Shown: piece after piece, positions 35,731-50,348 of the stretch
How positions within the stretch are numbered: the stretch's first letter is position 1
Layout of the letters: every line of letters begins with the position of its first letter
NCBI GenBank assembly: GCA_003254885.1
Contig: QANT01008411.1
Location: forward strand, 1 to 64,000
Direction: 5' to 3'
Source: Purshia tridentata
Lineage: Eukaryota > Streptophyta > Magnoliopsida > Rosales > Rosaceae
DNA: 64,000 nucleotides
Notes under the pieces: model-generated
The model's database searches: none
The model's input: only the letters and a program-made list of their open reading frames with translations
What the model was told of the DNA's origin: nothing
Program-made: the position numbers and the translations under genes

Positions 35731-38104
35731 ATGCAGGCCATTCAATCGTCAACCCTCCGACCCGCTCCGCTAGACCCGATTCGCAAACGGACCCACTTCC
35801 CCAATGTCACTACCAGACCCACATCCAAACGAGTCTCCTTCATCTGCGCCTCCTCTTCGGCTCCTGCGGCGTCCGCCCCCAAGCGCGAGAAGGACCCCAA
35901 GAAGCGCGTAGTCATCACCGGCATGGGCCTCGTCTCCGTCTTCGGCAACGATGTCAATGCCTACTACGACAAGCTCCTCGCCGGCGAGAGTGGCGTCGGA
36001 CCCATCGACCGGTTCGATGCATCCAAGTTCCCGACCCGGTTCGGGGGCCAGATCCGTGGGTTCAGTTCAGAGGGGTACATTGACGGCAAGAATGATCGAC
36101 GCCTCGACGATTGCCTTCGATACTCCATTGTTGCTGGGAAGAAAGCTCTGGAGGACGCTGGTCTTGGCCCCGATAACCGTGATAAGGTTAGTGCTTTCTT
36201 TGATCTTTATGTGTGTAATTGTTTTTGTACGCTGATTAACTTATTGGGTTTTTCGTATAATGCGCTAGTTAGTTGATTTGGTTATTTCTGATATTGATTG
36301 AGTTCAATTTTGGATCTGGGTGTTAATGCTTTGCAAATTGTGGGACATGCATGGAGGAATTGTTGATATGTACCCAACTTTGTCAATTTGATTGGTTTTT
36401 TTAAGTTTCATGCAGAGCAAAAATGTTGTTTGCTTTTTTATTGTTGTCTGAAATCTGAATCATGTACATGACTCTCTGAAATGGTTGGTTTTGGTTCACC
36501 TACAGCTTGATAAACAACGGGCTGGTGTGCTTGTTGGATCGGGGATGGGTGGTCTGACTGTCTTTTCTGATGGTGTTCATGCACTGATAGAGAAGGGTTA
36601 CAGGAAAATCACCCCATTTTTCATTCCTTATGCTATTACAAACATGGGGTCTGCGTTGCTTGCAATTGATCTGGGTTTTATGGGACCAAATTATTCAATT
36701 TCAACTGCTTGTGCTACTTCGAATTATTGTTTCTATGCTGCTGCGAATCACATTCGTCGAGGTGAGGCTGATTTGATGATTGCTGGTGGAACTGAAGCTG
36801 CCTTGATTCCCATAGGGCTGGGGGGTTTTGTTGCGTGCAGGGCGTTATCTCAGAGAAATGATGATCCAAAAACTGCTTCAAGGCCATGGGACAAAGATAG
36901 AGATGGCTTTGTTATGGGTGAAGGTGCTGGAGTATTGGTAAGCTGCATTGGTTGTTTTGACTTTAAAGCAAATTGATTGTAGGATTTAGTCTAGATTGGA
37001 TCATCACCCATAGGTTATGTTCCTCTAAACAATCATGATGACATTGAAGTGGAAACCCGTTACTTTAATGATTTCAATCTTGACATGTGAAGAATTTGAT
37101 TTTTGTTGGCAGGTAATGGAGAGCTTGGAACATGCAATGAAACGTGGTGCACCAATTATTGCTGAGTACTTGGGAGGTGCTATTAACTGTGATGCTTATC
37201 ATATGACTGATCCAAGAGCTGATGGGCTTGGTGTATCAACATGCATAGAGGGAAGTCTTGAAGATGCTGGTGTGTCACATGAGGAGGTGCTCTCTGACGT
37301 CCTTGAACCTATCTTATTTTTTACGGTGTTTAGTTTTCGGCATCATTTATTGAACTTTTGCATCACTGGTATCAGGTTAACTACATCAATGCGCATGCAA
37401 CTTCCACTCTTGCTGGTGATCTGGCTGAGATAAATGCTATAAAGAAGGTGTTTAAAAACACTGAAGGGATAAAAATCAATGCAACTAAGGCAATCTCACT
37501 CTCTTTTTCTCTCTCTCTTTCTCTCACTCTCTCTCTCTACATGCTCACACACTCGTGCAACCACACATATATTTATCATTCAAATTATGTGGCTTTCCTG
37601 ATGATTTCTTTTCTTTGTTTCAGTCTCTGATAGGGCACTGTCTTGGTGCTTCTGGGGGTTTGGAAGCTATTGCTACAGTTAAAGCCATATCAACAGGATG
37701 GCTGCATCCTTCCATAAACCAATTTGTATGTGATATTTTTAATTTCTCTATTTAATGGGTTTTTTTTTTTCCGGTCAAGGGGCACGATATATTAATTTCT
37801 GTATTTATTGCTACTTAGTTTTAGTTTTCATAACCATATATTAATGCTTTCTGATGTGTGTCAATGTTTTTTCCTTAATACAGAACCCAGAACCTTCAGT
37901 TGAGTTCGACACTGTTGCTAACATAAAGCAGCAGCATGAAGTGAACGTTGGTATGCAGCCCAAATCTTCAAACTCTTTTGCATTTATATTTTCACTTTCA
38001 TTCAAATGTACTCATTATATTTTTTACATTTTTCAGCCATATCAAATTCATTCGGGTTTGGTGGACATAACTCTGTTGTGGTGTTTTCTGCATTCAAGCC
38101 TTGA
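35731..38104 (+). CDS. KAS1: 3-oxoacyl-[acyl-carrier-protein] synthase I, chloroplastic
   Basis: Seven exons, 35731-36186, 36506-36937, 37113-37286, 37376-37489, 37624-37725, 37884-37950 and 38037-38104, encode 470 aa, matching plant KAS I (about 470). It condenses malonyl-ACP with C4-C14 acyl-ACP in plastid fatty acid synthesis. Residues 1 to about 45 are a Ser/Thr/Arg-rich plastid transit peptide ending near the FICASSSAPAAS region. The mature enzyme begins KKRVVITGMGLVSVFGND. Catalytic residues are Cys about 221 in STACATS, His about 361 in NAHATST and His about 397 in IGHCLGA; the FGFGGHNS loop is near the C-terminus. Intron 4 has a GC donor (37490-37491) after ACTAAG and is followed by a pyrimidine-rich stretch. 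MCM3 follows 1.2 kb downstream on the same strand, as in Arabidopsis. The start ATG fits the family N-terminus. Confidence 0.97.
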
Positions 38105-39118
38105 TCATCCAGCTTGTCTTCAAGTTTTGTAGTGCATCAGTCTTGCTTAGAGGAGATCTTAATTTGATTGTGAGGCTGCTTCATATTTTACTTTTCAGAG
38201 CCATTTGTAGTTTTGTAATAATTCAGAGTTACTCTATTTTAAGGGCGCAAGTCATTTTTAGATAGCAGGTTCTGCGGGGAGGGGTGTCTTAGTAAATTTT
38301 TTTTTTTTCACTTTTAAATTATGTGGTTATTGGTGTGATGAATGGTCTCTTGTTTCAAAATGGTTGTATTAAATGGAAGGTTGTTTTGGTACTATTTTTT
38401 GAATAGGTAATGTAATTGTTTGGCCACCAAACCATGATGATGTTGGTTCTTCTGTTGTGGTGGGTCCTTTTTAGCAGGTTGTGATGGATTATTGGATTGA
38501 ATTAGATTTCTTGTTCATCTACAAGAGAGTTCAGTAGAGTCAGTAGAACAATAATCTGATATAGCGTTCAGGATTAGGTGGTTGAAGCTACCTACTCAAG
38601 GCTAATCCCATCCTCTTGTAACTTCTCAGAACGTTCATCTGCAAAAATGAAAAAAATAATATAAAAATTTCCAGAGACACTAAAATCAGTTTTTTTTTTA
38701 ATTGCACTTTCTTGCTGCTAATTTGTAGTCAAATCAAAATCATGAAGTGGGTACTCTACTCCCTAAGAGGATTATTACTAAAGTAATTGATTAGAGAATA
38801 TAATTTGGTTCTCTTAGGAATGCCTTGTTTAGAAGAAGTTTTTTGTTACGCACTGATCGAATAGCTATTGCTTTAATAATATTTTTCTTTGCGATGTTTG
38901 AGGGATTACAAAAAAAAATTGAAAGTCCTATACAGGCTTTACTCCAAATAAAATACTAAAAATAGAAAGGTATACATTTGTTACACCTAAAAATTACTCC
39001 ACAGTCCCACACTACCACTTGGATTGGAAGAAAAAATAACAAAAAGGCTGCATAACAACACTTAAAAAGAGCTTAGATCGTTTTAAGTGACAGCGTGGCA
39101 ATTAGCACGATACTTAAA
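38105..39118. other. KAS I 3' UTR and spacer before MCM3
   Basis: No other gene seen. The first 300-400 bases are probably the KAS I 3' UTR. The end of the interval merges into the MCM3 promoter. Confidence 0.5.
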
Positions 39119-39119
39119 A

Positions 39120-39164
39120 TTGGCGCCAAACGAAAGGGAAAGCTTACTCATTTTCCCGCCAAAA
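39120..39164 (+). promoter_or_regulatory. Two E2F-binding sites in the MCM3 promoter
   Basis: TTGGCGCCAAA at 39120-39130 and TTTTCCCGCCAAAA at 39151-39164 both match the E2F/DP consensus TTTSSCGSS. They lie 118-163 bp upstream of the MCM3 ATG, and both carry the core found in S-phase gene promoters of plants and animals. E2F control of MCM3 at the G1/S transition is established in Arabidopsis and tobacco as general knowledge; its use here is inferred from the sites alone. Confidence 0.85.
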
Positions 39165-39282
39165 TCAATGCCCTAGTCTGGGAAAAGGGTATGCGATAGC
39201 AGTAGCTCTCAAGTCTCCAATCTCAGTCACCCTCGTCGCTGCTCTGCTCTTCTATTCTCTGCAGAACTTAGGAGTTACGAAA

Positions 39283-43854
<4,572 letters not shown>

Positions 43855-44813
43855 TGAGTAGTTAGATAAGCACCTCCGATGGGTGATGCAAGGTATGTGT
43901 GTAATTATGATAACTTTCTGATTTATATACTGAACTGTTTCACTTCCAAGTTGCCTGATTTCTCTTTTATGTATTCAATTTCAGGGAGATTGGTGGCAAC
44001 AGAGCGGACACACCTTTGAAGGGGAATACTAATTTAGTTTTGGTGTTGACCGCGATTCTTAAACTTGAAATTGGAAGCAGAATTTCATTATTGTAATCTT
44101 TGCATATCCATATATTTCCGCTTTTGAAGTTATAACATCTCCTTGTAATGTTCATACAATTTTTATGCAGTGTAGGCGTATCTGCGTCCATATATTAGAA
44201 GACTTCAAACTTTTTACGGTCGGGCGACTACCGGTACCAAATTATGGGTTGATCGTGCATGTGCAACTCTCTCTTGTTTTTTTCAATATACCAAGGAGCT
44301 CATATTAGATGCGTTGATTTTCTTTTATTACAAAGAATGCCAAAAAGGGAAAGAGATTGAACTTTTGCTTTTGAGTGCCTAAAATTAAATGTTTTAATAA
44401 CCACCAAATTTACAATACAGCTGTCTGTAATTTTTTTTAATATGCACTACAATTCAATTTTAATTGCTCTGAACTTTGAAGAAGTAATTCTATCTACATA
44501 GTACATTTTGCATTTTTCTTTTTTATCATACCTGCATTGTGAATTTGGCATTCCAAAAATGCTCAATTGCTACGCCAATGGCTTTAAAGAACAAACAAGT
44601 ACTCGATGCACTAAATTAGCAAAGCGTAATGTCGGTGTAACGTTGTCGTTTTGTACTTCTAATATAAAGCAAAATAACTGCGTGAAAGTCGCATACTCGC
44701 AAACAGTGAATGGGCATGTAAAAGCAGCGTGTTGATATTGGTTGGTTGGAGTTGGAGGACAAGAAAGAAATAAGAAGGAATGTAATAAGAGCGAGTGTAG
44801 GATATTAAAGCAA
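43855..44813. other. Spacer between MCM3 and the Rossmann-fold gene
   Basis: The first part is likely MCM3 3' UTR; the sequence just after the stop contains a GT-AG-like break (about 43892-43983), so the UTR may be spliced. The last 200 bases contain the promoter of the following plus-strand gene. No other gene recognised. Confidence 0.45.
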
Positions 44814-46919
44814 ATGGCAGCTCCTCTGCCTCTCATTCTCAGGAACCCTCTTCTCCGTCTCTGCACCGTACACTCCTCCTCCTCCTACAGCCACCACCAC
44901 CATCACTACCCTCCTCTCTCCGGAACCAAACCCTTCTCTGTAATTTCCTACTCTCCCTCCAACACCAGGTCCTTTCCCATCCTTAATTCCACAAAGGTAT
45001 CTCTCTCTCCACTGTACTGTACTGTACCGTGTTCTTTCTATTCATCTTCCTGTAATTTATACTAAAATTGAGAGTTGAAGAATGCTGTTAATGTTAGGAT
45101 TGTTATGTTCGTTTCTGTTTTTAGATGGAAGGGAATGAAATCACAGAGGAAGTTACTGAGACAAGTGAAGCCAATGTAAGTGAGAAAAAGAAAATTTTTG
45201 TGGCCGGTGCCACTGGAAATACTGGTAAAAGAATCGTTGAGCAGCTACTGGCTAAGGGTTTTGCAGTTAAAGCTGGAGTTCGAGACTTAGACAAAGCCAG
45301 AACTAGCCTTCCCCACGAGAACCCAGCTCTTCAAATTGTGAGTTTATTCAATATTTCAAGTGCAGCTATTAATTCATGCTGTGAGTTCAATTGGGTCTTT
45401 GCTGTTTTTGGGGAATGTTTCATTTATTGGGGTTTGGATGACATGATGATGCCTTGTATTTGTTTGTAGGTGAAAGCAGACGTGACAGAGGGTTCTGCCA
45501 AGCTAGCAGAAGCAATAAATGATGATTCAGAAGCTGTGATTTGTGCAACGGGATTTAGCTACGGATGGAATGTGTTTGCCCCATGGAAGGTCAATTTGAT
45601 TCTCTATCTGTGCAATTAACATCTGTTCCATTTTACTTTGTGTAGCCAATTTTATCTTTATATTGTGCAACATTGATTTTCGACTGATGTATGAATGTAT
45701 CTATAATTATGCAGTAGACCTATTTGTTTAATCTTAAACAACTCTCGCGAATCATCATTTGTGATGCCACAAAATCTTTGCCTATAAGATTTGTGTAGTT
45801 ACAGCATGAATTTCAGGGTTTTGAAATAAAGGTAACTTTGTACTTGGGTGAGAGGAAAACAATGGTGAAGGGTACTTAAAATGAGATCAATAACGTAACA
45901 GAAACTGTAGCACTTTTTTTTTTCGGTTGGCATTACATTGTTTATGGGTAATGGGACACCTTATGTTTGCACAACTGCTCTACTTGAGGCTGAGCTGATG
46001 ACTGCAGAAAATTATCTGGTATACAATCTTGTAGCCATTTTCAGTTCATGACCCCTCTAGGATCCATGTGTTTGCACAAGTATTACTAGCAATTGACTGA
46101 TTCCAAAATTAATGTCAGTGAAATCTGGAGTTTTAGCCTCTGGCTAGTAATGAAAAGAACTTTCATTATTTAAACACAGAAGGAAATGAATGTGTTCTTT
46201 GTGTTTGCATCAAAATAGAATGCAATTCTAATGCCACTAATATGTAGCGGTCCTACTCCTATATATGCACAACTTAAAGATATCTGGTAGTCTTAGAATT
46301 GCATATCTGCATTTTTTTTCTCTGGTGCACCCTGTGTGCTACCGATGGTTACTGTGGTTGCTGTCTAAAGGAAGGTTATTTCATTACAGGTTGATAATTT
46401 TGGCACCGTCAACCTTGTTGAAGCATGCCGTAAACTTGGTGTGAACAGGTTTATTCTTGTCAGTTCCATTTTAGTCAATGGAGCAGCAATGGGGCAGATT
46501 CTCAATCCAGCTTACATATTTCTTAATGTTTTTGGACTCACCTTAATAGCAAAGCTTCAGGCAGAACAATTTATCAGGAAGTCTGGTATAAACTATACAA
46601 TAATAAGGCCTGGTGGGTTGAGAAATGAGCCTCCAACAGGAAATCTTGTGATGGAGCCAGAGGTAACACATTTTCTGCCAGACTTTCTGGCTTTTCCCGC
46701 ATAGTCTTGTTAAGTACTAAAAACTGAGTTTTCTGTGTCTTTTTCTCTTGGTAGGACACTCTTTATGAAGGCACCATCTCCAGAGATCTGGTTGCAGAAG
46801 TAGCTATTGAGGCATTAGTCCAGCCTGAAGCATCTTACAAGGTTGTAGAGATTGTTTCACGTGCGGATGCCCCTAAGCGTTCATATGAGGATCTTTTTGG
46901 TTCCATTAAGCAACGGTGA
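44814..46919 (+). CDS. Chloroplast NAD(P)-binding Rossmann-fold protein (At2g34460-like)
   Basis: Exons 44814-44996, 45125-45337, 45470-45589, 46390-46662 and 46755-46919 encode 317 aa; all introns are phase 0. Exon 1 is a Ser/His/Pro-rich plastid transit peptide and corresponds to it almost exactly. The mature part has the atypical short-chain dehydrogenase nucleotide motif GATGNTGKRI, then VRDLDKARTSLP, VICATGFS, NLVEACRKLGVNRFILVSS, and YTIIRPGGLRNEP, with the Tyr/Lys region replaced as in the NAD(P)H-binding (NmrA/TIC62-like) group. A substrate cannot be assigned. Position next to an HMG-box gene and UREG in Arabidopsis (At2g34450-At2g34470) agrees with this window. Intron 3 is 800 bp and holds no feature I recognise. 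Confidence 0.92.
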
Positions 46920-47306
46920 CCTCCGAGTTTGATTCCACAATTTTATGTTGGCAGAATAGCATTTCAATATAGTAGCCTTCTGATGGCAGATATGTGCTTC
47001 CCTATATTTCTTTTTCATGCATTATAATTTCTTTTCATTACATTGGTATATATGATGATCTGATGCTTTCATTTGGGGTTCTATGTATATTATTAAACGT
47101 GGAAAACTGATTCTTGTTCCATTGTTTTTCTATCTTAAACATAAATGAACGAAGTCACTTGAATCATAAAATACTTTGGAAAAAGTAGTGACATACTTAA
47201 ATATGGACATCTTTAATGAAATCATTAATTAGTTCATAACAAAAAAAATTGAACACCACTTCAGAAAAAGAAACAAGCAAACAATGACTTCAAAATAATA
47301 AGTTTG

Positions 47307-47501
47307 TTAAAAGAACCAAGCCAGCAATGAAACCATGGCCCCTACTGCAGCTGGAACACCCAGAGCTGCTGCAGCGCTCTCCATCGGTGATGGTGCAAGT
47401 CCACCAACATCTTCAACAGCAGCTATGGCACTGAAACAAGAAAAACTCACAAGAACCATCATGTAGATGGTGAAAGCCATGGCCATTCTGCAACGCTCCA
47501 T
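47307..47501 (-). CDS. Arabinogalactan peptide (short AGP, AGP23-like)
   Basis: A 64-aa minus-strand frame. A signal peptide (MAMAFTIYMMVLVSFSCFSAIAA) is followed by a tiny mature region VEDVGGLAPSPMES with an AP-SP motif for hydroxyproline O-arabinogalactan. The Ala-rich hydrophobic C-terminus (AAAALGVPAAVGAMVSLLAWFF) suits GPI anchoring. This is the layout of plant arabinogalactan peptides, cell-surface proteoglycans at the plasma membrane; the ending and EDVGG..APSP segment recall pollen AGP23. Two start codons are possible, MERCRM or MAM; the second gives a cleaner signal peptide. The few mature residues mean this assignment rests on architecture rather than strong sequence similarity. 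Confidence 0.75.
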   Translation of the reverse strand: MERCRMAMAFTIYMMVLVSFSCFSAIAAVEDVGGLAPSPMESAAAALGVPAAVGAMVSLLAWFF

Positions 47502-47904
47502 TTCTGATCACTAGTTCTTAATTAACAAGTAGAATACTAGTGATCCGTAGCAAGTAGAAGTTTATAAGTACCTGGGTTTTGTTTGAGGAAAATGAGAATG
47601 CATAAAGTGGTATTTATAAGGAGGATTTATGGAGTTAAGCTAATGAGAATCTGCCAGCTGCTACATTATGTTGCTTTAACCACAAACAAAATCATTTGGG
47701 GGTAGTGTGGCCTTCCACATAATTTTATCTCTCCCTCCGCTAATCTCTGTACCAGCCTGTCTTCAAAATGCAAGATTAGCGGAAAGCTCTTTCCAGACAA
47801 GTTTCGAATATTAATTTGATTATGTTTACTTGGCATGCATGTGCTACATTGAGCTCTGTGGTGTACATACATTATTGGGGTCTTTTGGGCCCAAAGCCCA
47901 ATAA

Positions 47905-48120
47905 TTTGGGCCTTTCAAATGAAAGTCCATGGCCATATACTATTTCAGTCAGCTCAAACTCTATAGTGATGGGGCACACTTTCTTGTCACGTAAATAAAA
48001 AGCCCACATTCTCTATTTTGTGGACTGAAACCCACATTAGTGACATATTACAAATTGGGCCTTTCCAAACACGAGCCCATATACCATTACTATTTCAGTC
48101 CGCCTGAACTCTTTACTCTG
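47905..48120. repeat. Diverged direct duplication upstream of the C2-domain gene
   Basis: Two blocks of about 65-70 bp, around 47905-47970 and 48051-48120, share the order TTGGGCCTTTC, AGTCCAT/AGCCCAT, ATATAC, ACTATTTCAGTC and an AACTCT ending. Each copy contributes a TGGGCC motif, similar to site II elements of plant promoters. The duplication lies in the presumed promoter of the plus-strand C2 gene. Confidence 0.7.

Positions 48121-48123
<3 letters not shown>

Positions 48124-48151
<28 letters not shown>
48124..48151. repeat. (CT)n microsatellite in a 5' UTR
   Basis: About 28 bases of CT repeat end 9 bp before the ATG of the C2-domain gene, so they are probably transcribed in its 5' leader. 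Confidence 0.9.
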
Positions 48152-48154
<3 letters not shown>

Positions 48155-48159
48155 ACAAA

Positions 48160-48729
48160 ATGAGCCAAGTGCCGAAATTACGGCGGACCAAAGCGGCGGC
48201 GACCATCCAACTCCGGGAGATAGAAGTGCTGATAATCTCAGCGCAGGACCTCAAAAACGTGAAGCACGTGACGCAAATGAGGGCGTACGCGGTGGTGTAC
48301 GTAGAGAAGGAACTGCACGCGGCGAGGACGCGCGTGGACGAGAAGGGGGGAACAAACCCCACGTGGAACGAGGTGGTGAAGGTGAAGTTCCATGAGGAGC
48401 TTCCGGAGAGGGACGTGCTGGCGGCAGTGAACGTGGACATCTACGCGCACGGGCACGTGAGGGAGAAGCCAGTGGGGAGCGCTCGGGTGCTGCTGCGGGA
48501 CGTGCTGAAAGGTGGGGATGCGCGTGAGCCGTTGGATAATCCGATACAGTGCATGACGGTGCAGGTTTGGAGGGAGTCCGGTAGGCCCCAGGGGTTGCTG
48601 AACCTGTGGGTCCCGCCCACTGGGAGGTTCTTGATAAGGAGGGACTCTTTGTCGTTTAGTATGGCCGAAGATGAGGATGAGGAGGAGAAGAAGGAAGAGT
48701 TGGCAGTGAAAGGTGGTGAGGAGGAATAG
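48160..48729 (+). CDS. C2-domain protein (SRC2-type)
   Basis: A single-exon gene of 189 aa. Residues about 17-115 form a C2 domain: IQLREIEVLIISAQDLKNV, MRAYAVVYVEKELHAARTRVDEKGGTNPTWNEVVKVKF, and VDIYAHGHVREKPVGSARVLLRDVL. Such domains in SRC2-like plant proteins bind membranes and often Ca2+. The Asp residues of the calcium-binding loops are incomplete here (for example VYVEKE where an Asp is often found), so Ca2+ binding is uncertain. The C-terminal tail is strongly acidic (EDEDEEEKKEE). The ATG at 48160 directly follows a CT-rich leader; an upstream in-frame ATG at 48040 would add an unrelated sequence through the CT repeat, so it is not used. GC content is higher than in the neighbours, as often in intronless plant genes. 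Confidence 0.88.
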   Translation: MSQVPKLRRTKAAATIQLREIEVLIISAQDLKNVKHVTQMRAYAVVYVEKELHAARTRVDEKGGTNPTWNEVVKVKFHEELPERDVLAAVNVDIYAHGHVREKPVGSARVLLRDVLKGGDAREPLDNPIQCMTVQVWRESGRPQGLLNLWVPPTGRFLIRRDSLSFSMAEDEDEEEKKEELAVKGGEEE

Positions 48730-49537
48730 GTTTTGAGGTTGTATGTTTGTGGATGTGTCATTGTGTGAAAGTGCATGAGAGACACGTAGAGCAAACCTAC
48801 TACGGCGCTTTTTTCCATGCACTGCTTCTTTCTTTCAGTTGAATTCATTTTGAACTTTATTGTTTCCTTTTTCTTAATCTTGTTATTAATTTCTCAGCCT
48901 CATCTAGTCATCAAATATATAGAATTAAGGCGGTTCTAATTAACCAACATTTAAAGACACATACATGCTCTTCTAATTAAAGAAGATAAATTATATATGT
49001 AAAAAATTTATATCATATCAATAGTGCACATGTTTGTGGCCGCTTTAATTTGTATTTTGTGGTGCATGTACATGTTTAGAAATGAAACCAGACATCTTCG
49101 TTTCTCATGTCACAAGCATATATGAGGTTGAGTTAGGAGATATGCTAGCTTGTTATAGACCGATTGATGAATTTATCTGCAGAAACCCCAGCAAATGCTT
49201 GTTAAAACAATTCAAAATGGTTTGATTTAATATAGGACCTTTATTGAAACAAGGATTCATTCTCATTCACATGTTACACCACACATATTGAGAAAGTGTA
49301 ATGCAAATATAGAAAAAAGTGGGGAATGCCACGTTGCTAGCTTCGTAAAATTTGGCAAATATATCCGACACTTTTGATTTTTGATCACCTATCTATTTTC
49401 CCCGAGTTGGGAAGAACATATTTTTTTGTCAAAACAATAAACATGTGATGCTGTGCACATGTCGATCTCTCTTCGTAAACGTGTGCCTTAAAACTATAAT
49501 TTACTATATAGGTTACACGCCCAGGAAGTCAACAAAT
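48730..49537. other. Intergenic region with tRNA upstream sequence
   Basis: No protein gene seen. The sequence just before the tRNA has CAA motifs (GTCAACAAATG), common start signals of plant tRNA genes. Confidence 0.5.
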
Positions 49538-49610
49538 GACTCCATGGCCCAATGGATAAGGCGCTGGTCTACGAAACCAGAGATTCTGGGTTCGATCCCC
49601 AGTGGAGTCG
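49538..49610 (+). tRNA. tRNA-Arg (anticodon ACG)
   Basis: The 73-nt sequence folds as a cloverleaf. The acceptor stem pairs GACTCCA with TGGAGTC, the anticodon stem pairs CTGGT with ACCAG around loop CTACGAA, and the T arm has GGTTCGATCC. The anticodon is ACG (read as ICG), giving Arg. A T4 terminator follows at 49618-49621. It is a nuclear-type gene without intron. Confidence 0.97.
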
Positions 49611-49700
49611 TAGAGTCTTTTACTTTTATTGAAATTTATATTTTTAAAAGGCATTATACACAACTGGTTAAATAAAACAACTCTGGAGATGTTACCATCT

Positions 49701-49784
49701 GTCAGGATGGCCGAGTGGTCTAAGGCGCCAGACTCAAGTTCTGGTCTTCGAAAGAGGGCGTGGGTTCAAATCCCACTTCTGACA
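49701..49784 (+). tRNA. tRNA-Leu (anticodon CAA)
   Basis: An 84-nt class II tRNA with a long variable arm. The acceptor stem pairs GTCAGGA with TTCTGAC, and the anticodon stem pairs CCAGA with TCTGG around CTCAAGT. The anticodon CAA specifies Leu, and no intron is present. A T5 terminator is at 49787-49791. The sequence is unlike the plastid trnL-CAA, so this is a nuclear gene, 90 bp downstream of the tRNA-Arg. Confidence 0.97.
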
Positions 49785-50348
49785 TATTTTTGTTGATGAT
49801 ACATGAGTTTGTTTTTGGCATTTGGTTGGGCCTTGTTTGATTTCTTATATAGTGGGCCTGGGTTGGTTGTGGGCTGTTGTAAAACAAATTATTAAATTAT
49901 TCATGAATATTCAAACAATCTCGAACACCCTCTTGAAAGGTTGGAATTGTCTATCCACGCTTGGTGTCATTAAACTTGATGATGTGGGGTGGCTTGGAAA
50001 GTTTACTCTCTTCCCCTAAATTTCCATATTTGTTGGGAAATGACGATTCACATTTAACATAAAAAATTTCCATCGTCAAAGTTCAGAGAGCGATAATTAC
50101 ATGATCATTCTAAACTGTTCATCAGGAAGGACAAAAAATTATGTTACTCAGATTCATATTAATAACTGTACAGAAGTACAACCAGAAAGAACTTCAAAGG
50201 AGCTCTCAGATGGAATAAATTAATTGAATTTCTTTCTTTTATATCATAACCCTGAGGTGAACAAACTCAGAATGGAAAACTGTCACATGATTTATGCCGA
50301 TGAACTCAAAATGACTACTAGAACATTGGAATGATAGCCTCCTATTTC
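49785..50348. other. Spacer between tRNA-Leu and the CCDC174-like gene
   Basis: No gene recognised. The end nearest 50348 likely contains the 3' UTR of the minus-strand gene. Confidence 0.5.

Noticed and set aside
49538-49784. Organelle-derived tRNA cluster
   Set aside because: Both tRNAs have nuclear-type sequences; the Leu tRNA differs clearly from plastid trnL-CAA.
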